Shown: positions 9,788-18,609, counted from the first letter of the stretch. The stretch is DNA of 39,193 nucleotides from an uncultured Bacteroidales bacterium (GCA_902802285.1 CADCLI010000021.1:1-39193), one strand, 5' to 3'. Notes: a model not told the origin generated them from the letters alone. Program-made: numbers and translations.

Positions 9788-9826
9788 GCGGCTCCCGATA
9801 AGAGTCATTTGCTATCTGAAAGCCGC
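9788..9826 (-). promoter_or_regulatory. Hairpin in the fusA-rpsJ gap (possible leader or processing site)
   Basis: On the minus strand a stem of about 13 pairs with one bulged A (arms GCGGCTTTCAGATA and TATCGGGAGCCGC, 12-base loop) sits between fusA and rpsJ. No T tract follows, so it does not look like an intrinsic terminator. It stands where the S10 operon leader lies in other bacteria. A function as an L4-type autoregulatory leader, an RNase site or a stabiliser is inference only. Confidence 0.5.
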
Positions 9827-9848
9827 GTTCTCTCTTATACCTTATATA

Positions 9849-11966
9849 TTATAACAGTGATACGTTTCCGCCCTGCTCCTCTACAACCTGTCTGGCGAGC
9901 TGCTTTGAAACCTCGGCATGACGCTCGTAGGACATTGAAGATGTGGCACGGCCCGATGTTATAGTTCTAAGGGCGGTGACATAACCGAACATCTCGGCCA
10001 GAGGAACGTGTGCCTTGACAACCTTGGCACCGGAGTGGTTGGTTTCCATTCCCTCCACCTGACCGCGACGCTTGTTGAGGTCACCTATAACATTACCCAT
10101 GCTCTCCTCCGGGGTGACAACCTCAAGCGACATGATAGGCTCTGTAAGACCGGGAGCGGCCTTTACGCAGGCGTTACGGAACGCGTTGGTTGCACAAACC
10201 TCAAATGAGAGGGCATCGGAATCTACGGGGTGATACTTACCATCCAGAACGGTAACCTTGAGTGAATCCATTGGAGCACCCATCAGAACACCATTCTTCA
10301 TGGCATTGGTAAAGCCCTTCTCGATAGCAGGCAGGTAGGTCTTGGGCAGAGCCTCACCCTTGGTGGCATCGATAAACTGGAGACCACCCTTCCAATCGGG
10401 ATCGGCGGGTCCGATTTCAACGACGATGCAAGCGTAATGACCCTTACCACCGGTCTGCTTCTTATACTCTTCACGCAGCTGGACTGTCTTGGAGATTGAC
10501 TCCTTGTAGCTGACCTGGGGACGACCCTGATTGCACTCTACACCGAACTCTCTCTTAAGACGGTCTATAATGATATCAAGGTGAAGCTCACCCATTCCTG
10601 AGATCAGGGTCTGACCGGACTCCTCATCAACCTTGACGGTAAATGTAGGATCCTCCTCGGCCAAACGTGCCAGTCCATCGGAAAGTTTGCTCATATCCTT
10701 CTCAGTCTTGGGCTCTACAGCGATGCTGATAACCGGATCCGGGAAGTCCATGCTCTCCAATACCAGCGGTGCATCCTCATCGCAGAGGGTATCACCGGTA
10801 CGGATATCCTTGAGGGCAACTACTGCACCTATATCACCTGCGCTGACCTCATCAACCTGTATCTGCTTCTTGGAGTACATCTGGAACAGACGGCTTACGC
10901 GCTCCTTCTTGCCACTGCGGGTATTGAAGATGTAGCTTCCGGCTGTCACCTTACCTGAATATACGCGGAAGAAGATAAGACGGCCTACATAGGGGTCAAC
11001 TGCAATCTTGAATGCCAGAGCGGCCGTCTTCTCATCAGAGCGGGGATCACGGTGAGTGGTCTCATTCTCCGAACCCGGCAGGAAACCGTCAACGCCACCG
11101 CAATCGATGGGTGAAGGCAGGAATGCGCAGACATAATCAAGCAGAGGCTGAACGCCCTTGTTGCGGAATGATGTACCGCAAACCACGGGAACCAGCTTCT
11201 GACTGATGCAGCCCTTGCGTACTGCACGGAGAATCTCAGCCTCAGTGATGGTTGAAGGATCCTCAAGATACTTCTCCATCATCTCGTCATCAAAATCTGC
11301 AGCCTTCTCCAGAAGGTTGTCACGCCACTGCTGGGCTTCATCAGCCTGATCGGCCGGAATATCCTCAACGGAATACTCTGCACCAAGTGTCTCATCGCGC
11401 CAGTAGATGGCCTTCATTTTAATAAGGTCTATAACTCCCTTGAAAGACTCCTCCTGACCGATAGGAATCTCTATCGGGCAGGCGTTTGCCTTAAGGATCT
11501 CTTTCATCTGGGTGATGACTCCGAAGAAATCAGCACCCGAACGGTCCATCTTATTGACATAGCCCAAACGGGGAACACCGTACTTGCTGGCCTGATGCCA
11601 AACGGTCTCAGACTGAGGCTGAACGCCGCCTACTGCACAGAACACTGCAACCGCACCGTCCAAAACGCGGAGTGAACGCTCCACCTCGGCAGTGAAATCC
11701 ACGTGTCCCGGAGTGTCAATAAGGTTGATCTTGTATGTGTTTTCCTGCCACTTCCAATGAGTGGTAACGGCAGCTGAGGTAATGGTAATACCGCGCTCCT
11801 GCTCCTGAACCATCCAGTCCATGGTAGCGGAACCGTCATGTACCTCACCTATCTTATGTGTTAATCCCGTATAGTAAAGAATACGCTCAGAGGTCGTAGT
11901 CTTTCCGGCATCAATGTGAGCCATGATGCCGATGTTTCTCGTGAGATGTAAATCCTGATCTGACAT
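9849..11966 (-). CDS. fusA: Elongation factor G
   Basis: EF-G is the GTPase that drives translocation of tRNA and mRNA on the ribosome and, with RRF, splits post-termination ribosomes. The 705-residue protein has the G1 motif AHIDAGKT at 16-23, switch I with RGITITSAA at 59-66, G3 DTPGH at 84-88, and G4 NKMD at 138-141, followed by domains II-V with GMGELHLDI (domain III) and the C-terminal RGQVEGM and [14 protein letters not shown]. Its place between rpsG and rpsJ marks it as the main housekeeping EF-G rather than a paralogue. No tuf gene follows, as is usual in Bacteroidales. Confidence 0.98.
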   Translation of the reverse strand: MSDQDLHLTRNIGIMAHIDAGKTTTSERILYYTGLTHKIGEVHDGSATMDWMVQEQERGITITSAAVTTHWKWQENTYKINLIDTPGHVDFTAEVERSLRVLDGAVAVFCAVGGVQPQSETVWHQASKYGVPRLGYVNKMDRSGADFFGVITQMKEILKANACPIEIPIGQEESFKGVIDLIKMKAIYWRDETLGAEYSVEDIPADQADEAQQWRDNLLEKAADFDDEMMEKYLEDPSTITEAEILRAVRKGCISQKLVPVVCGTSFRNKGVQPLLDYVCAFLPSPIDCGGVDGFLPGSENETTHRDPRSDEKTAALAFKIAVDPYVGRLIFFRVYSGKVTAGSYIFNTRSGKKERVSRLFQMYSKKQIQVDEVSAGDIGAVVALKDIRTGDTLCDEDAPLVLESMDFPDPVISIAVEPKTEKDMSKLSDGLARLAEEDPTFTVKVDEESGQTLISGMGELHLDIIIDRLKREFGVECNQGRPQVSYKESISKTVQLREEYKKQTGGKGHYACIVVEIGPADPDWKGGLQFIDATKGEALPKTYLPAIEKGFTNAMKNGVLMGAPMDSLKVTVLDGKYHPVDSDALSFEVCATNAFRNACVKAAPGLTEPIMSLEVVTPEESMGNVIGDLNKRRGQVEGMETNHSGAKVVKAHVPLAEMFGYVTALRTITSGRATSSMSYERHAEVSKQLARQVVEEQGGNVSLL

Positions 11967-11975
11967 GCAGTATTA

Positions 11976-12452
11976 TTAGAATCTGAAGTGTGCAAAAGCT
12001 CTGTTGGCCTCAGCCATACGATGCATATCCTCCTTACGCTTGAAAGCACCACCAGTGCTGTTGAATGCGTCTACGATCTCGGCAGACAGTTTGTCTGACA
12101 TGGATTTACCTCCACGCTTGCGGGCGAATGAGATAAGGTTCTTCATAGAGATGGATTCCTTACGGTCAGCACGGATCTCTGTAGGAACCTGGAAAGTAGC
12201 TCCACCGATACGGCGGGACTTAACCTCAACCTGAGGTGTTACGTTATCAAGAGCCTTCTTCCAAATCTCGAGGGCAGACATCTCCTCATTGGGAAGTTTT
12301 GCCTTTACCTTGTCCAGACTCTCGTAGAAAATCTCAAATGAAGTGTTCTTTTTGCCATCATACATGAGATGGTTCACGAACTTGGTCACTGCTACGTCGC
12401 CGAATACGGGATCCGGAAGTATGACGTGCTTTCTGGGTTTTGCTTTTCTCAT
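11976..12452 (-). CDS. rpsG: 30S ribosomal protein S7
   Basis: S7 starts assembly of the 16S 3' domain and lies by the E site. The 158-residue product starts [19 protein letters not shown] and contains [24 protein letters not shown] and [24 protein letters not shown] longer frame from 12497 adds 15 Lys/Gln-rich residues that are not part of S7, so the ATG at 12452 is used. It starts 100 bases after rpsL ends. Confidence 0.97.
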   Translation of the reverse strand: MRKAKPRKHVILPDPVFGDVAVTKFVNHLMYDGKKNTSFEIFYESLDKVKAKLPNEEMSALEIWKKALDNVTPQVEVKSRRIGGATFQVPTEIRADRKESISMKNLISFARKRGGKSMSDKLSAEIVDAFNSTGGAFKRKEDMHRMAEANRAFAHFRF

Positions 12453-12552
12453 CTTAACTCTTTTGTTTTGTTCGGGCTGTCGTTTTTGATTCTTCAACGT
12501 CCACGCTTGGACATTTACTCAACCTCAATCTACTGACCAAAACTGTTATTGA

Positions 12553-12936
12553 TTATTTCTTAGCTGCTTTAGGACGTTTGGCACCATACTTGGAACGTCT
12601 CTGGAGACGACCGTTAACGCCGGCGGTATCAAGAGTACCGCGGATAATGTGATAACGTACACCGGGAAGGTCCTTTACACGACCTCCGCGTACAAGCACG
12701 ATTGAGTGCTCCTGCAGATTGTGGCCCTCACCGGGGATGTAGGAGTTAACCTCCTTCTGGTTGGTAAGACGGACACGAGCAACCTTTCTCATGGCTGAGT
12801 TAGGCTTCTTAGGTGTCGTTGTGTAAACTCTTACGCAAACGCCTCTTCTCTGAGGGCAGGAATCCAGGGCCGGAGACTTACTCTTGTCCTCCAGGACCTG
12901 ACGTCCTTTGCGTACTAACTGCTGAATTGTTGGCAT
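12553..12936 (-). CDS. rpsL: 30S ribosomal protein S12
   Basis: S12 monitors decoding accuracy at the A site. The 127-residue protein has [20 protein letters not shown] and [14 protein letters not shown]; the lysines that correspond to the E. coli streptomycin-resistance sites (K42/K87 region) are both present, so this looks like the drug-sensitive form. It is the first gene of the long ribosomal operon and has its own promoter at 12992-13022. Confidence 0.98.
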   Translation of the reverse strand: MPTIQQLVRKGRQVLEDKSKSPALDSCPQRRGVCVRVYTTTPKKPNSAMRKVARVRLTNQKEVNSYIPGEGHNLQEHSIVLVRGGRVKDLPGVRYHIIRGTLDTAGVNGRLQRRSKYGAKRPKAAKK

Positions 12937-12991
12937 GTTTTTTGTTTTTTAATTATTATATATTAAATAGTAAATCCGAAATTTTGGCGTG

Positions 12992-13022
12992 CAAAGATAC
13001 GGCTATTCTTTCATAACACAAA
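12992..13022 (-). promoter_or_regulatory. Promoter of the rpsL ribosomal operon
   Basis: On the minus strand a TTTG (-33 element, 13019-13022) is followed after 19 bases by TATCTTTG (-7 element, 12992-12999). This matches the Bacteroidota primary-sigma consensus TTTG-N19-21-TAnnTTTG. Transcription would start near 12985, giving a leader of about 50 bases. It lies between the DUF3467 terminator and rpsL, so the ribosomal operon starts here. Confidence 0.8.
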
Positions 13023-13064
13023 GGCAAACCAATAGTTTTTTAAACTTTTAACTGCAAAAAGCAC

Positions 13065-13098
13065 AAAAAAAAGACGGACGCATCTAAACGCCCGCCTC
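13065..13098 (-). terminator. Terminator after the DUF3467 gene
   Basis: On the minus strand a GC-rich stem (GAGGCGGGCG paired with CGTCCGTC through some G-U pairs) is followed by eight T residues. It lies 25 bases after the DUF3467 stop and before the rpsL promoter, so it separates the two units. Confidence 0.75.
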
Positions 13099-13122
13099 AA
13101 ATCCGGCTTATTACTGTGGCTG

Positions 13123-13440
13123 TCACGCCTCTCCGTGAAAATCAGAGATAGGTGGCATATAAGTACCCTTCTGAGCTTTCATTTCGATAGTCCCGAAAGA
13201 ATCCTCATACTTGGAGATGTTATCCCTTAGCGCCATAAGCAGACGCTTGGCATGCTCCGGTGACATGATAACCCTGGACTTAACCTGAGCCTTTGCCATA
13301 CCAGGAAGAATACTTATAAAATCCATCACAAACTCCGATGACGAATGAGTGATCATCGCAAGATTGGAATAGATTCCCTGAGCCGTCTCGTCCTTAAGCT
13401 CAATCTGAAGTTGTTTCTGTCCATTAGAGTTCTGTTCCAT
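13123..13440 (-). CDS. DUF3467 family protein
   Basis: A 105-residue soluble protein of unknown function. Blocks such as GIYSNLAMITHSSSEFVMDFI, SRVIMSPEHAKRLLMALRDNI and the YEDSFG stretch match the DUF3467 family as I know it. In Bacteroides a DUF3467 gene usually lies between rpoC and rpsL; here it still precedes rpsL, but rpoBC is not upstream, and a divergent transporter takes that place. It has its own terminator, so it is probably transcribed alone. No promoter of full consensus was found. No signal peptide or membrane segment is seen. Confidence 0.85.
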   Translation of the reverse strand: MEQNSNGQKQLQIELKDETAQGIYSNLAMITHSSSEFVMDFISILPGMAKAQVKSRVIMSPEHAKRLLMALRDNISKYEDSFGTIEMKAQKGTYMPPISDFHGEA

Positions 13441-13627
13441 ATTGAATAAATGTAAAACGGTTAATCCGATAGAGTATATGCGAAGATAGCATTATTTGCC
13501 GAAAACAGCAAGCCGGACAAATATGCCCAGTAAATATTCTTTACACTACACTAGCTTGTTACTCTTTTTTCTTCAAAAAAAATCAGAAGATAGTCAGCGT
13601 AATATGTACGCGATTGTTTTTATTTGC

Positions 13628-13635
13628 TATATTTG
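13628..13635 (+). promoter_or_regulatory. Probable -7 element for the sugar symporter gene
   Basis: TATATTTG fits the Bacteroidota -7 consensus TAnnTTTG and lies 52 bases before the symporter ATG. No clear TTTG is found 19-21 bases upstream, so the call rests on one element. Confidence 0.5.
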
Positions 13636-13687
13636 CTCCTCAGTGTGTGATTAACCTACCTCTTATTACCAAACATCAAACATCATT

Positions 13688-15136
13688 ATGAGCAATTACA
13701 AAGAGACAGGCAGCAAAGCCTACCTTTATGGAATCTGCGCAGTTGCCGTTATAGGCGGTCTGCTGTTCGGATATGACACCGCAGTCATATCCGGAGCCGA
13801 ACAGGCTTTGCAGAAATTCTTTGCAAGCGGACTTGGAGACTACTATTCAACAGGCCTTCACGGTTTTGTGACTTCATCAGCCCTGATAGGCTGCATCATC
13901 GGAGGACTTATTTCCGGTATGATGGCCACCAGACTAGGCCGTAGGAACGCCCTGATTTTTGCATCAGTACTATTCTTCCTTTCTGCGCTTGGAAGCTACA
14001 TGCCGGAATTCCTGTTCCGTCCTAACTTTGAATTCTTCCAGCCTGGCGAGGCCACCAAGGGACTTATGTGGGCATTCATTCTCTACCGTATACTGGGAGG
14101 TGTCGGCGTAGGTATGGCTTCTGCCATCTGCCCCATGTACATAGCAGAAGTGGCACCGGCACAGATACGCGGAACACTGGTCTCATGCAACCAGTTTGCC
14201 ATCATATTCGGTCAGTTGGTTGTTTATGCCATCAATACCCTGATTCGCAGCGGACTGGCAGATACACCCGAACTGATACAGGCCGCCATGGTCAATATCG
14301 GTTGGCGCAAGATGTTTGTAAGTGAAGCTTACCCGGCAGGAGCATTCGGACTGTTGCTGCTTTTGGTTCCCAAAACTCCGCGTTATCTTGTTATGCGCGG
14401 CAACACCCAGAAGGCCATGGAGGTACTCACCCGTATCAATGGTGCAGGTCGCGCCCAGGAGATCCTGCAGGAAATCAAGGACACTCTCGTAGAGAAGAAG
14501 GAGAGCCTGTTCTCATATGGTATTCTTGTGATCATAGTCGGCGTATTGCTCTCATTCTTCCAGCAGGCAGTCGGAATCAACGTGGTGCTCTACTATGCTC
14601 CCCGAATATTCCAGAATATGGGCTCAAGCGGTGACGCTGCAATGATCCAGACTGTGGTTATGGGTGTAGTCAACATACTGTTCACTGTCGTTGCCATACT
14701 TACAGTCGACAAGTGGGGCCGCAGGCCGTTGCTTATCGTAGGTTCCATCGGCATGGCCATCGGTATGATAGCATTGAGCATCCTGTCTTTCTGCGATGTC
14801 ATCGGAATGGCAGCGCTGGTATTCATCATTATCTATACCGCATCGTTCATGATGTCTTGGGGCCCGATCTGCTGGGTTCTCATATCTGAAATATTCCCCA
14901 ACACCATCCGTGGCAACGCAGTTGCAATCGCAGTTGCCGCCCAGTGGATTTCAAACTATGTGATATCATCAACATTCCCGTCACTATGCGAATGGAGCAT
15001 AGGAGGCACTTACCTCATCTATGCCGGATTCTCTATCCTGTCGGCAATCTTCGTACTGAAGATGGTTCCCGAAACAAAGGGCAAGACTCTGGAGGAGATG
15101 AGCGCTTTGTGGCGCAGTAAGATGAAGAAGAATTGA
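13688..15136 (+). CDS. MFS sugar:proton symporter (sugar porter family, XylE/GLUT-like)
   Basis: An inner-membrane secondary transporter that most likely brings in a monosaccharide with a proton. The 482-residue protein has about 12 membrane helices and the sugar-porter signatures: GGLLFGYDTAVISGA in helix 1 (Asp30 is the family proton site), RLGRRNAL and DKWGRRPLL in the two 2-3/8-9 loops, PKTPRYL after helix 6, the QQAVGINVVLYYAP stretch in helix 7, and PETKGKTLEEM at the C-terminus. Substrate (xylose, glucose, arabinose) cannot be told from sequence. It is divergent from DUF3467 and convergent with asd; its stop codon lies inside a long inverted repeat. Confidence 0.93.
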   Translation: MSNYKETGSKAYLYGICAVAVIGGLLFGYDTAVISGAEQALQKFFASGLGDYYSTGLHGFVTSSALIGCIIGGLISGMMATRLGRRNALIFASVLFFLSALGSYMPEFLFRPNFEFFQPGEATKGLMWAFILYRILGGVGVGMASAICPMYIAEVAPAQIRGTLVSCNQFAIIFGQLVVYAINTLIRSGLADTPELIQAAMVNIGWRKMFVSEAYPAGAFGLLLLLVPKTPRYLVMRGNTQKAMEVLTRINGAGRAQEILQEIKDTLVEKKESLFSYGILVIIVGVLLSFFQQAVGINVVLYYAPRIFQNMGSSGDAAMIQTVVMGVVNILFTVVAILTVDKWGRRPLLIVGSIGMAIGMIALSILSFCDVIGMAALVFIIIYTASFMMSWGPICWVLISEIFPNTIRGNAVAIAVAAQWISNYVISSTFPSLCEWSIGGTYLIYAGFSILSAIFVLKMVPETKGKTLEEMSALWRSKMKKN

Positions 15137-15203
15137 AAATTGAGAATTAGAGAGAGGCTTGCGATTTTCGCAAGCCTCTCTCTAATTCTCAATTTTCAAT
15201 TCT
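15129..15203. terminator. Bidirectional terminator: perfect 36-bp inverted repeat with AATTGAG-type units
   Basis: Two perfect 36-base arms (15129-15164 and 15168-15203) enclose a three-base loop TTT. The inner part is GC-richer (AGAGAGGCTTGCGA) and the outer part consists of AATTGA(A/G)AATT units. It lies between the convergent symporter and asd genes, includes the symporter stop codon, and ends seven bases before the asd stop. It probably ends transcription from both sides. Related AATTGAG units flank the ackA/lpxH terminator. Confidence 0.8.
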
Positions 15204-15210
15204 CAATTAA

Positions 15211-16221
15211 TCACTTTACGACTCCCTGTTTTATCAGGTACTCGGCAATCTGGACGGCGTTAAGGGCGGCTCCCTTACGGATCTGGTCACCCACAATCCA
15301 GAAGCACATCACATTGGGATTGGCTATGTCCTTGCGTATACGGCCCACATAAACGGGATCTGTACCGGCCAGGAACAGTGGCATTGGATACTCCTTCTTG
15401 GAAGGATCATCCATCAGCACAAGGCCTTCACCGTTCTTAACAGCCTCACGGAAAGCCTCAACTGATACAGGCTGCTCGGTTTCGGCCCATATGGCCTCAG
15501 AATGACAACGCAGAGCAGGAACGCGCACGCATGTGGCGCTGCACTTGATGTCATTGTGGAACATCTTACGTGTCTCATAGAACATTTTCTCCTCCTCCTT
15601 GGTATAACCGCTCTCCTTGAATACATCGATATGGGGAATCAGGTTGAATGCCAACTGATAGGCAAATTTGTTTACAGTTACCTCCTCACCTGCCAAGGCC
15701 TGGCGATACTGCTCCTCAAGTTCTTTCATTGCAGCCGCACCGGCACCGCTGGCAGCCTGATAGGTTGACACCTGGACATTCTTTACAGGCGATATGTCAT
15801 TCAGGGCCTTAAGTGCCACAATCATCATGATTGTCGAGCAGTTAGGATTGGCGATGATGCCCTTGGGGCGCACCAAAGCATCCTCCGGATTAACTTCAGG
15901 AACCACCAGAGGGACCTGGGGATCCATACGGAATGCGCTTGAGTTATCAATCATAATTGCACCGTGCTTGGTGATAGTCTCGGCAAACTCCTCGGAGGTG
16001 CCGCCACCGGCCGATACGAAAGCTATATCAATTCCCTTGAAATCATCGTTATGCTGCAGAAGCTTGACCTGGATCTTCTTACCGCCATAGGTGTAATATG
16101 ATCCGGCACTACGGGATGACCCGAACAAAACCAACTCATCGAGCGGAAAATTACGCTCTTCCAGCACACGCAGGAACTCCTGTCCTACAGCACCGCTGGC
16201 TCCAACAATTGCTACTCGCAT
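15211..16221 (-). CDS. asd: Aspartate-semialdehyde dehydrogenase
   Basis: Asd reduces beta-aspartyl phosphate to aspartate semialdehyde with NADPH, the branch point to lysine/diaminopimelate, threonine and methionine. The 336-residue protein starts [17 protein letters not shown], the NADP-binding Rossmann loop, has the nucleophile Cys128 in NPNCSTIMM, and the C-terminal block CHSEAIWAE with the active-site histidine. A frame from 16308 adds 29 residues before the Rossmann loop and is rejected. It appears to be a single-gene unit, with a TAnnTTTG element 34 bases upstream. Confidence 0.96.
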   Translation of the reverse strand: MRVAIVGASGAVGQEFLRVLEERNFPLDELVLFGSSRSAGSYYTYGGKKIQVKLLQHNDDFKGIDIAFVSAGGGTSEEFAETITKHGAIMIDNSSAFRMDPQVPLVVPEVNPEDALVRPKGIIANPNCSTIMMIVALKALNDISPVKNVQVSTYQAASGAGAAAMKELEEQYRQALAGEEVTVNKFAYQLAFNLIPHIDVFKESGYTKEEEKMFYETRKMFHNDIKCSATCVRVPALRCHSEAIWAETEQPVSVEAFREAVKNGEGLVLMDDPSKKEYPMPLFLAGTDPVYVGRIRKDIANPNVMCFWIVGDQIRKGAALNAVQIAEYLIKQGVVK

Positions 16222-16254
16222 AATATATCTGTTATGATTTGAATAATTTGGCCG

Positions 16255-16262
16255 CAAAATTA
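16255..16262 (-). promoter_or_regulatory. Probable -7 element for asd
   Basis: The minus strand reads TAATTTTG, a match to TAnnTTTG, about 34 bases before the asd ATG. A matching -33 TTTG was not found at the normal distance, so confidence is modest. Confidence 0.42.
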
Positions 16263-16338
16263 GTGTTTCATTTGAAAAATAGAATGCGCATAAAGCATAA
16301 AAACTCAAAACTATAGCCCGAAATCAGCCAAAAGCGTA

Positions 16339-16346
16339 TATTTTTG
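16339..16346 (+). promoter_or_regulatory. Probable -7 element for the lolD-like gene
   Basis: TATTTTTG fits the -7 consensus and lies 26 bases before the ATG at 16373. No clear -33 element is seen, so only half of the promoter is supported. Confidence 0.42.
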
Positions 16347-16372
16347 CATCTGTAATCGCATTTAAACAGCAA

Positions 16373-16965
16373 ATGATTGAACTGGACAACATAACAAGAA
16401 GTTTTGGTACGCTACAGGTACTGAAGGGAATAAGCCTGAAAGTTGAAAGAGGAGAAGTTGTCAGCATAACCGGGCCTAGCGGCGCCGGCAAGACCACCCT
16501 GCTTCAGATCATGGGATCGCTTGACAAACCGGACGGAGGAAGCGTGCTCTACGACGGTCAGGACATAACCGGAATGAACGAGAAAGAGATTTCGGCTTTC
16601 CGCAACAGACATATTGGATTTGTATTCCAGTTTCATCAGCTGTTGCCCGAATTCACAGCACTTGAAAACATCACTATACCTATGCTGATTGGCGGCAGCA
16701 GCATGGGACAGGCCACGGCGAACTCTCCGGCGGTGAAAAACAGCGTATAGCAGTAGCACGTGCGCTTGCCAACAGACCTGATGTAATACTGGCCGACGAA
16801 CCTTCCGGAAGTCTTGACAGCAAGAATAAGGAAGAACTGCACAATCTGTTCTTCAGTCTGAGAGATAAATTGGGACAGACTTTTGTAATTGTAACCCATG
16901 ACGAGTCTCTGGCTTCAAAAACAGACAGAACCATACATCTGCTTGACGGTACCATCAGACCCTGA
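16373..16965 (+). pseudogene. lolD: LolD-like ABC transporter ATPase, broken by internal deletion and frameshift
   Basis: LolD is the ATPase of LolCDE, which releases lipoproteins from the inner membrane. The first frame (16373-16750) gives Walker [10 protein letters not shown] and the Q-loop [17 protein letters not shown], then runs to a stop after residue 125. From 16717 a second frame, shifted by +2, gives LSGGEKQR, Walker [10 protein letters not shown] and the H-loop VTHD up to TGA at 16965. Intact Bacteroidales LolD has about 25 more residues between these parts, so I infer a deletion of roughly 70-80 bases that is not a multiple of three. The first-frame product lacks the signature, Walker B and H-loop and should be inactive. 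An assembly error is the main alternative. Confidence 0.85.
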
Positions 16966-17002
16966 ATCACCTTAATCCGGATAAACGCAGTGTTGAAGGG
17001 AC

Positions 17003-17031
17003 AAAAAAAACGGCATCCTGAAGGATACCGC
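17003..17031 (-). terminator. rplS terminator
   Basis: The minus strand reads CGGTATCCT, a short loop, AGGATGCCG and then eight T residues. It lies 23 bases after the rplS stop, so it ends rplS. On the plus strand it may also stop the convergent lolD-like transcript, although the T tract there is weak. Confidence 0.8.
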
Positions 17032-17053
17032 TTTATTCTTATTGACAGGCGAT

Positions 17054-17413
17054 TTAACCGTTGACTCTCTTTTCGCGGATACGTGCCTTTTTACCTGTGA
17101 GATTACGCAGGTAGTACAATTTGGCACGGCGAACCTTACCAACCTTGTTCACCTCAATGCTGTCTATAGCCGGTGAACTGATGGGGAAAATACGCTCGAC
17201 ACCAACGGTACCTGACATCTTACGAACTGTGAAACGACGGTTGTCACCGTGACCGCTGATCTTGATGACCACACCACGATAGAGCTGGATACGCTCCTTG
17301 TTACCCTCAACGATACGGTATGCTACTGTTACGGTGTCACCTGACTTGAATGCGGGAAACTTGCCCTCATTACCGGTAGCAAATGCCTGTTCTGCAATTT
17401 TGATTAAATCCAT
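17054..17413 (-). CDS. rplS: 50S ribosomal protein L19
   Basis: L19 lies at the 30S-50S interface. The 119-residue product [17 protein letters not shown] contains [31 protein letters not shown] and the C-terminal [23 protein letters not shown], the family signature. An upstream in-frame start at 17440 adds nine residues not found in L19. Unlike in Proteobacteria, no rimM or trmD is next to it; it has its own promoter and terminator. Confidence 0.97.
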   Translation of the reverse strand: MDLIKIAEQAFATGNEGKFPAFKSGDTVTVAYRIVEGNKERIQLYRGVVIKISGHGDNRRFTVRKMSGTVGVERIFPISSPAIDSIEVNKVGKVRRAKLYYLRNLTGKKARIREKRVNG

Positions 17414-17496
17414 TGTTCTGGAAATTTCAATGTTTATCATACGCTAGAGCGACATACCAAGTTACTCTTCCTTGACAGCGATCGCATAAAGCGGCG

Positions 17497-17527
17497 CAAA
17501 GATAGTATCTTTTTCTTTCTAAGCAAA
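17497..17527 (-). promoter_or_regulatory. rplS promoter
   Basis: The minus strand has TTTG at 17524-17527, 19 bases, and TATCTTTG at 17497-17504, a full match to the Bacteroidota consensus. The leader would be about 75 bases. The -7 element is identical to that of the rpsL operon promoter, which fits joint growth-rate control, though that is inference. Confidence 0.8.
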
Positions 17528-17563
17528 ATATTTTTTCCCAAAAACCGGCGAACGGTTAACCGA

Positions 17564-18310
17564 TTACTCAAAATACAGTGTAAGGATTATCATCCCATTC
17601 TGTGCTTTGTCAATTGCATTGCTATATTTAAGAAGCGCAGGATCAGTCAGATCAGTCCTATTCCTATCCAGGACGTTCTTGAGTCCGAAACAGAACTTGA
17701 GTTCAGGAATCATCTTGAAGAAAGGATAATAAAGGTCCACGCCCATGCCTATCTCAAACATGAGGTCAGAACGTTCCACAAGCAATTCCTTGCCCTTCTT
17801 TACAGTAAGGTCAACAGTCGGAGCCAGTCCGGTAATCAGGAAGGGACGATAATTGTTAAAACGGGCAGCGCTTATCTTGAGATCCAACGGTACAGCAAGA
17901 TAGGTAGACTTGAGGTACTGCTCTGCAACCTTTCCGCTCCGCTGCTCCTTGAAAACGACTTTCTTATCGCCAAAATACATGGTAGGCACGATTCTTACCG
18001 ACAGCCAGTCATTGGCCTTCAGTTCGCCCAATACACCCACGCTGAATCCGGGTGTATATTCCGGAGCATCGGCATACCAATACTCAACGCCTCCGTTCTG
18101 GTTTACATAGGCATTGCCATTATTGGCCAGTCTGATGTCCTGAATATTCAGGCCCACCAGGAAACCGTAATGCCACACTCTGTCATCCAGGAACGGACGG
18201 TTCTGAATTTTACGTTCCTGTGCACAAAGGCGGCCCGCGCCCACAGAGGGAGCGAACAGAGACAGGGTGCCTATCAACAACCCTATTAATAATCCACGGC
18301 TCTTAATCAT
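17564..18310 (-). CDS. PorT-like outer-membrane beta-barrel protein
   Basis: A 248-residue exported protein with an N-terminal signal peptide (MIKSRGLLIGLLIGTLSLFAP, cleavage probably near residue 25-30), then alternating beta strands with aromatic ends and a final strand ending in Phe-Glu (MIILTLYFE), as in small outer-membrane barrels. Blocks such as HYGFLVGLNIQDIRL and TPGFSVGVLGELKANDWLSVRIVPTMYFG resemble the PorT family. PorT is a part of the type IX secretion system in Porphyromonas, but PorT-like barrels also occur in Bacteroidales without that system, and no other T9SS gene is in this window. The function here is therefore open. Confidence 0.78.
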   Translation of the reverse strand: MIKSRGLLIGLLIGTLSLFAPSVGAGRLCAQERKIQNRPFLDDRVWHYGFLVGLNIQDIRLANNGNAYVNQNGGVEYWYADAPEYTPGFSVGVLGELKANDWLSVRIVPTMYFGDKKVVFKEQRSGKVAEQYLKSTYLAVPLDLKISAARFNNYRPFLITGLAPTVDLTVKKGKELLVERSDLMFEIGMGVDLYYPFFKMIPELKFCFGLKNVLDRNRTDLTDPALLKYSNAIDKAQNGMIILTLYFE

Positions 18311-18360
18311 CCCTATAAAAACGATGAAAAGGTCCAGTTATTGTAAAAAATCAAAACCCA

Positions 18361-18392
18361 TTTGGCAGAGTACCCAAAAGTATGTATTTTTG
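18361..18392 (+). promoter_or_regulatory. Ferredoxin promoter
   Basis: TTTG at 18361-18364, 20 bases, and TATTTTTG at 18385-18392 match the Bacteroidota consensus in both elements. The ferredoxin ATG follows 28 bases later. The site overlaps the divergent promoter of the PorT-like gene. Confidence 0.75.
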
Positions 18393-18407
18393 CATCCACA
18401 AACCAAA
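18375..18407 (-). promoter_or_regulatory. Probable promoter of the PorT-like gene, overlapping the ferredoxin promoter
   Basis: The minus strand has TTTG at 18404-18407, 21 bases, and TACTTTTG at 18375-18382. Both elements fit, but the -7 box lies inside the spacer of the plus-strand promoter, so polymerase cannot hold both sites at once. Confidence 0.6.
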
Positions 18408-18420
18408 AACAAAGACAACT

Positions 18421-18591
18421 ATGGCATACGTAATCAGTGACGACTGTATCGCTTGCGGAACATGCATCGATGAATGTCCGTCAGAGGCTATCTCAGAGGG
18501 CGACAAGTATTCAATCAATCCTGACCTTTGTGTAGACTGCGGCACTTGCGCCGGTGTCTGCCCGTCAGAGGCTATCCACCCGGGAGAATAA
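18421..18591 (+). CDS. Ferredoxin, 2[4Fe-4S] clostridial type
   Basis: A 56-residue soluble electron carrier. Two cluster motifs are complete: Cys9/12/15/19 (CIACGTCIDECP) and Cys37/40/43/47 (CVDCGTCAGVCP), in the usual near-symmetric repeat. A longer frame from 18382 would add 13 residues before MAYVISDDC and would place the start inside the promoter, so the ATG at 18421 is chosen. It fits an anaerobic metabolism, for example with pyruvate:ferredoxin oxidoreductase, which is not in the window. Transcribed alone, with its own terminator. Confidence 0.96.
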   Translation: MAYVISDDCIACGTCIDECPSEAISEGDKYSINPDLCVDCGTCAGVCPSEAIHPGE

Positions 18592-18609
18592 TCCTTAGGA
18601 CGACAAAAC

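Noticed and set aside
11861..12052. Open frames opposite or out of frame with fusA, rpsG and other ribosomal genes, many over 60 codons.
   Set aside because: All are shadows of conserved genes in other frames.
16636..16970. Minus-strand open frames opposite the lolD-like gene.
   Set aside because: They are antisense to strong ABC ATPase motifs and have no family likeness.
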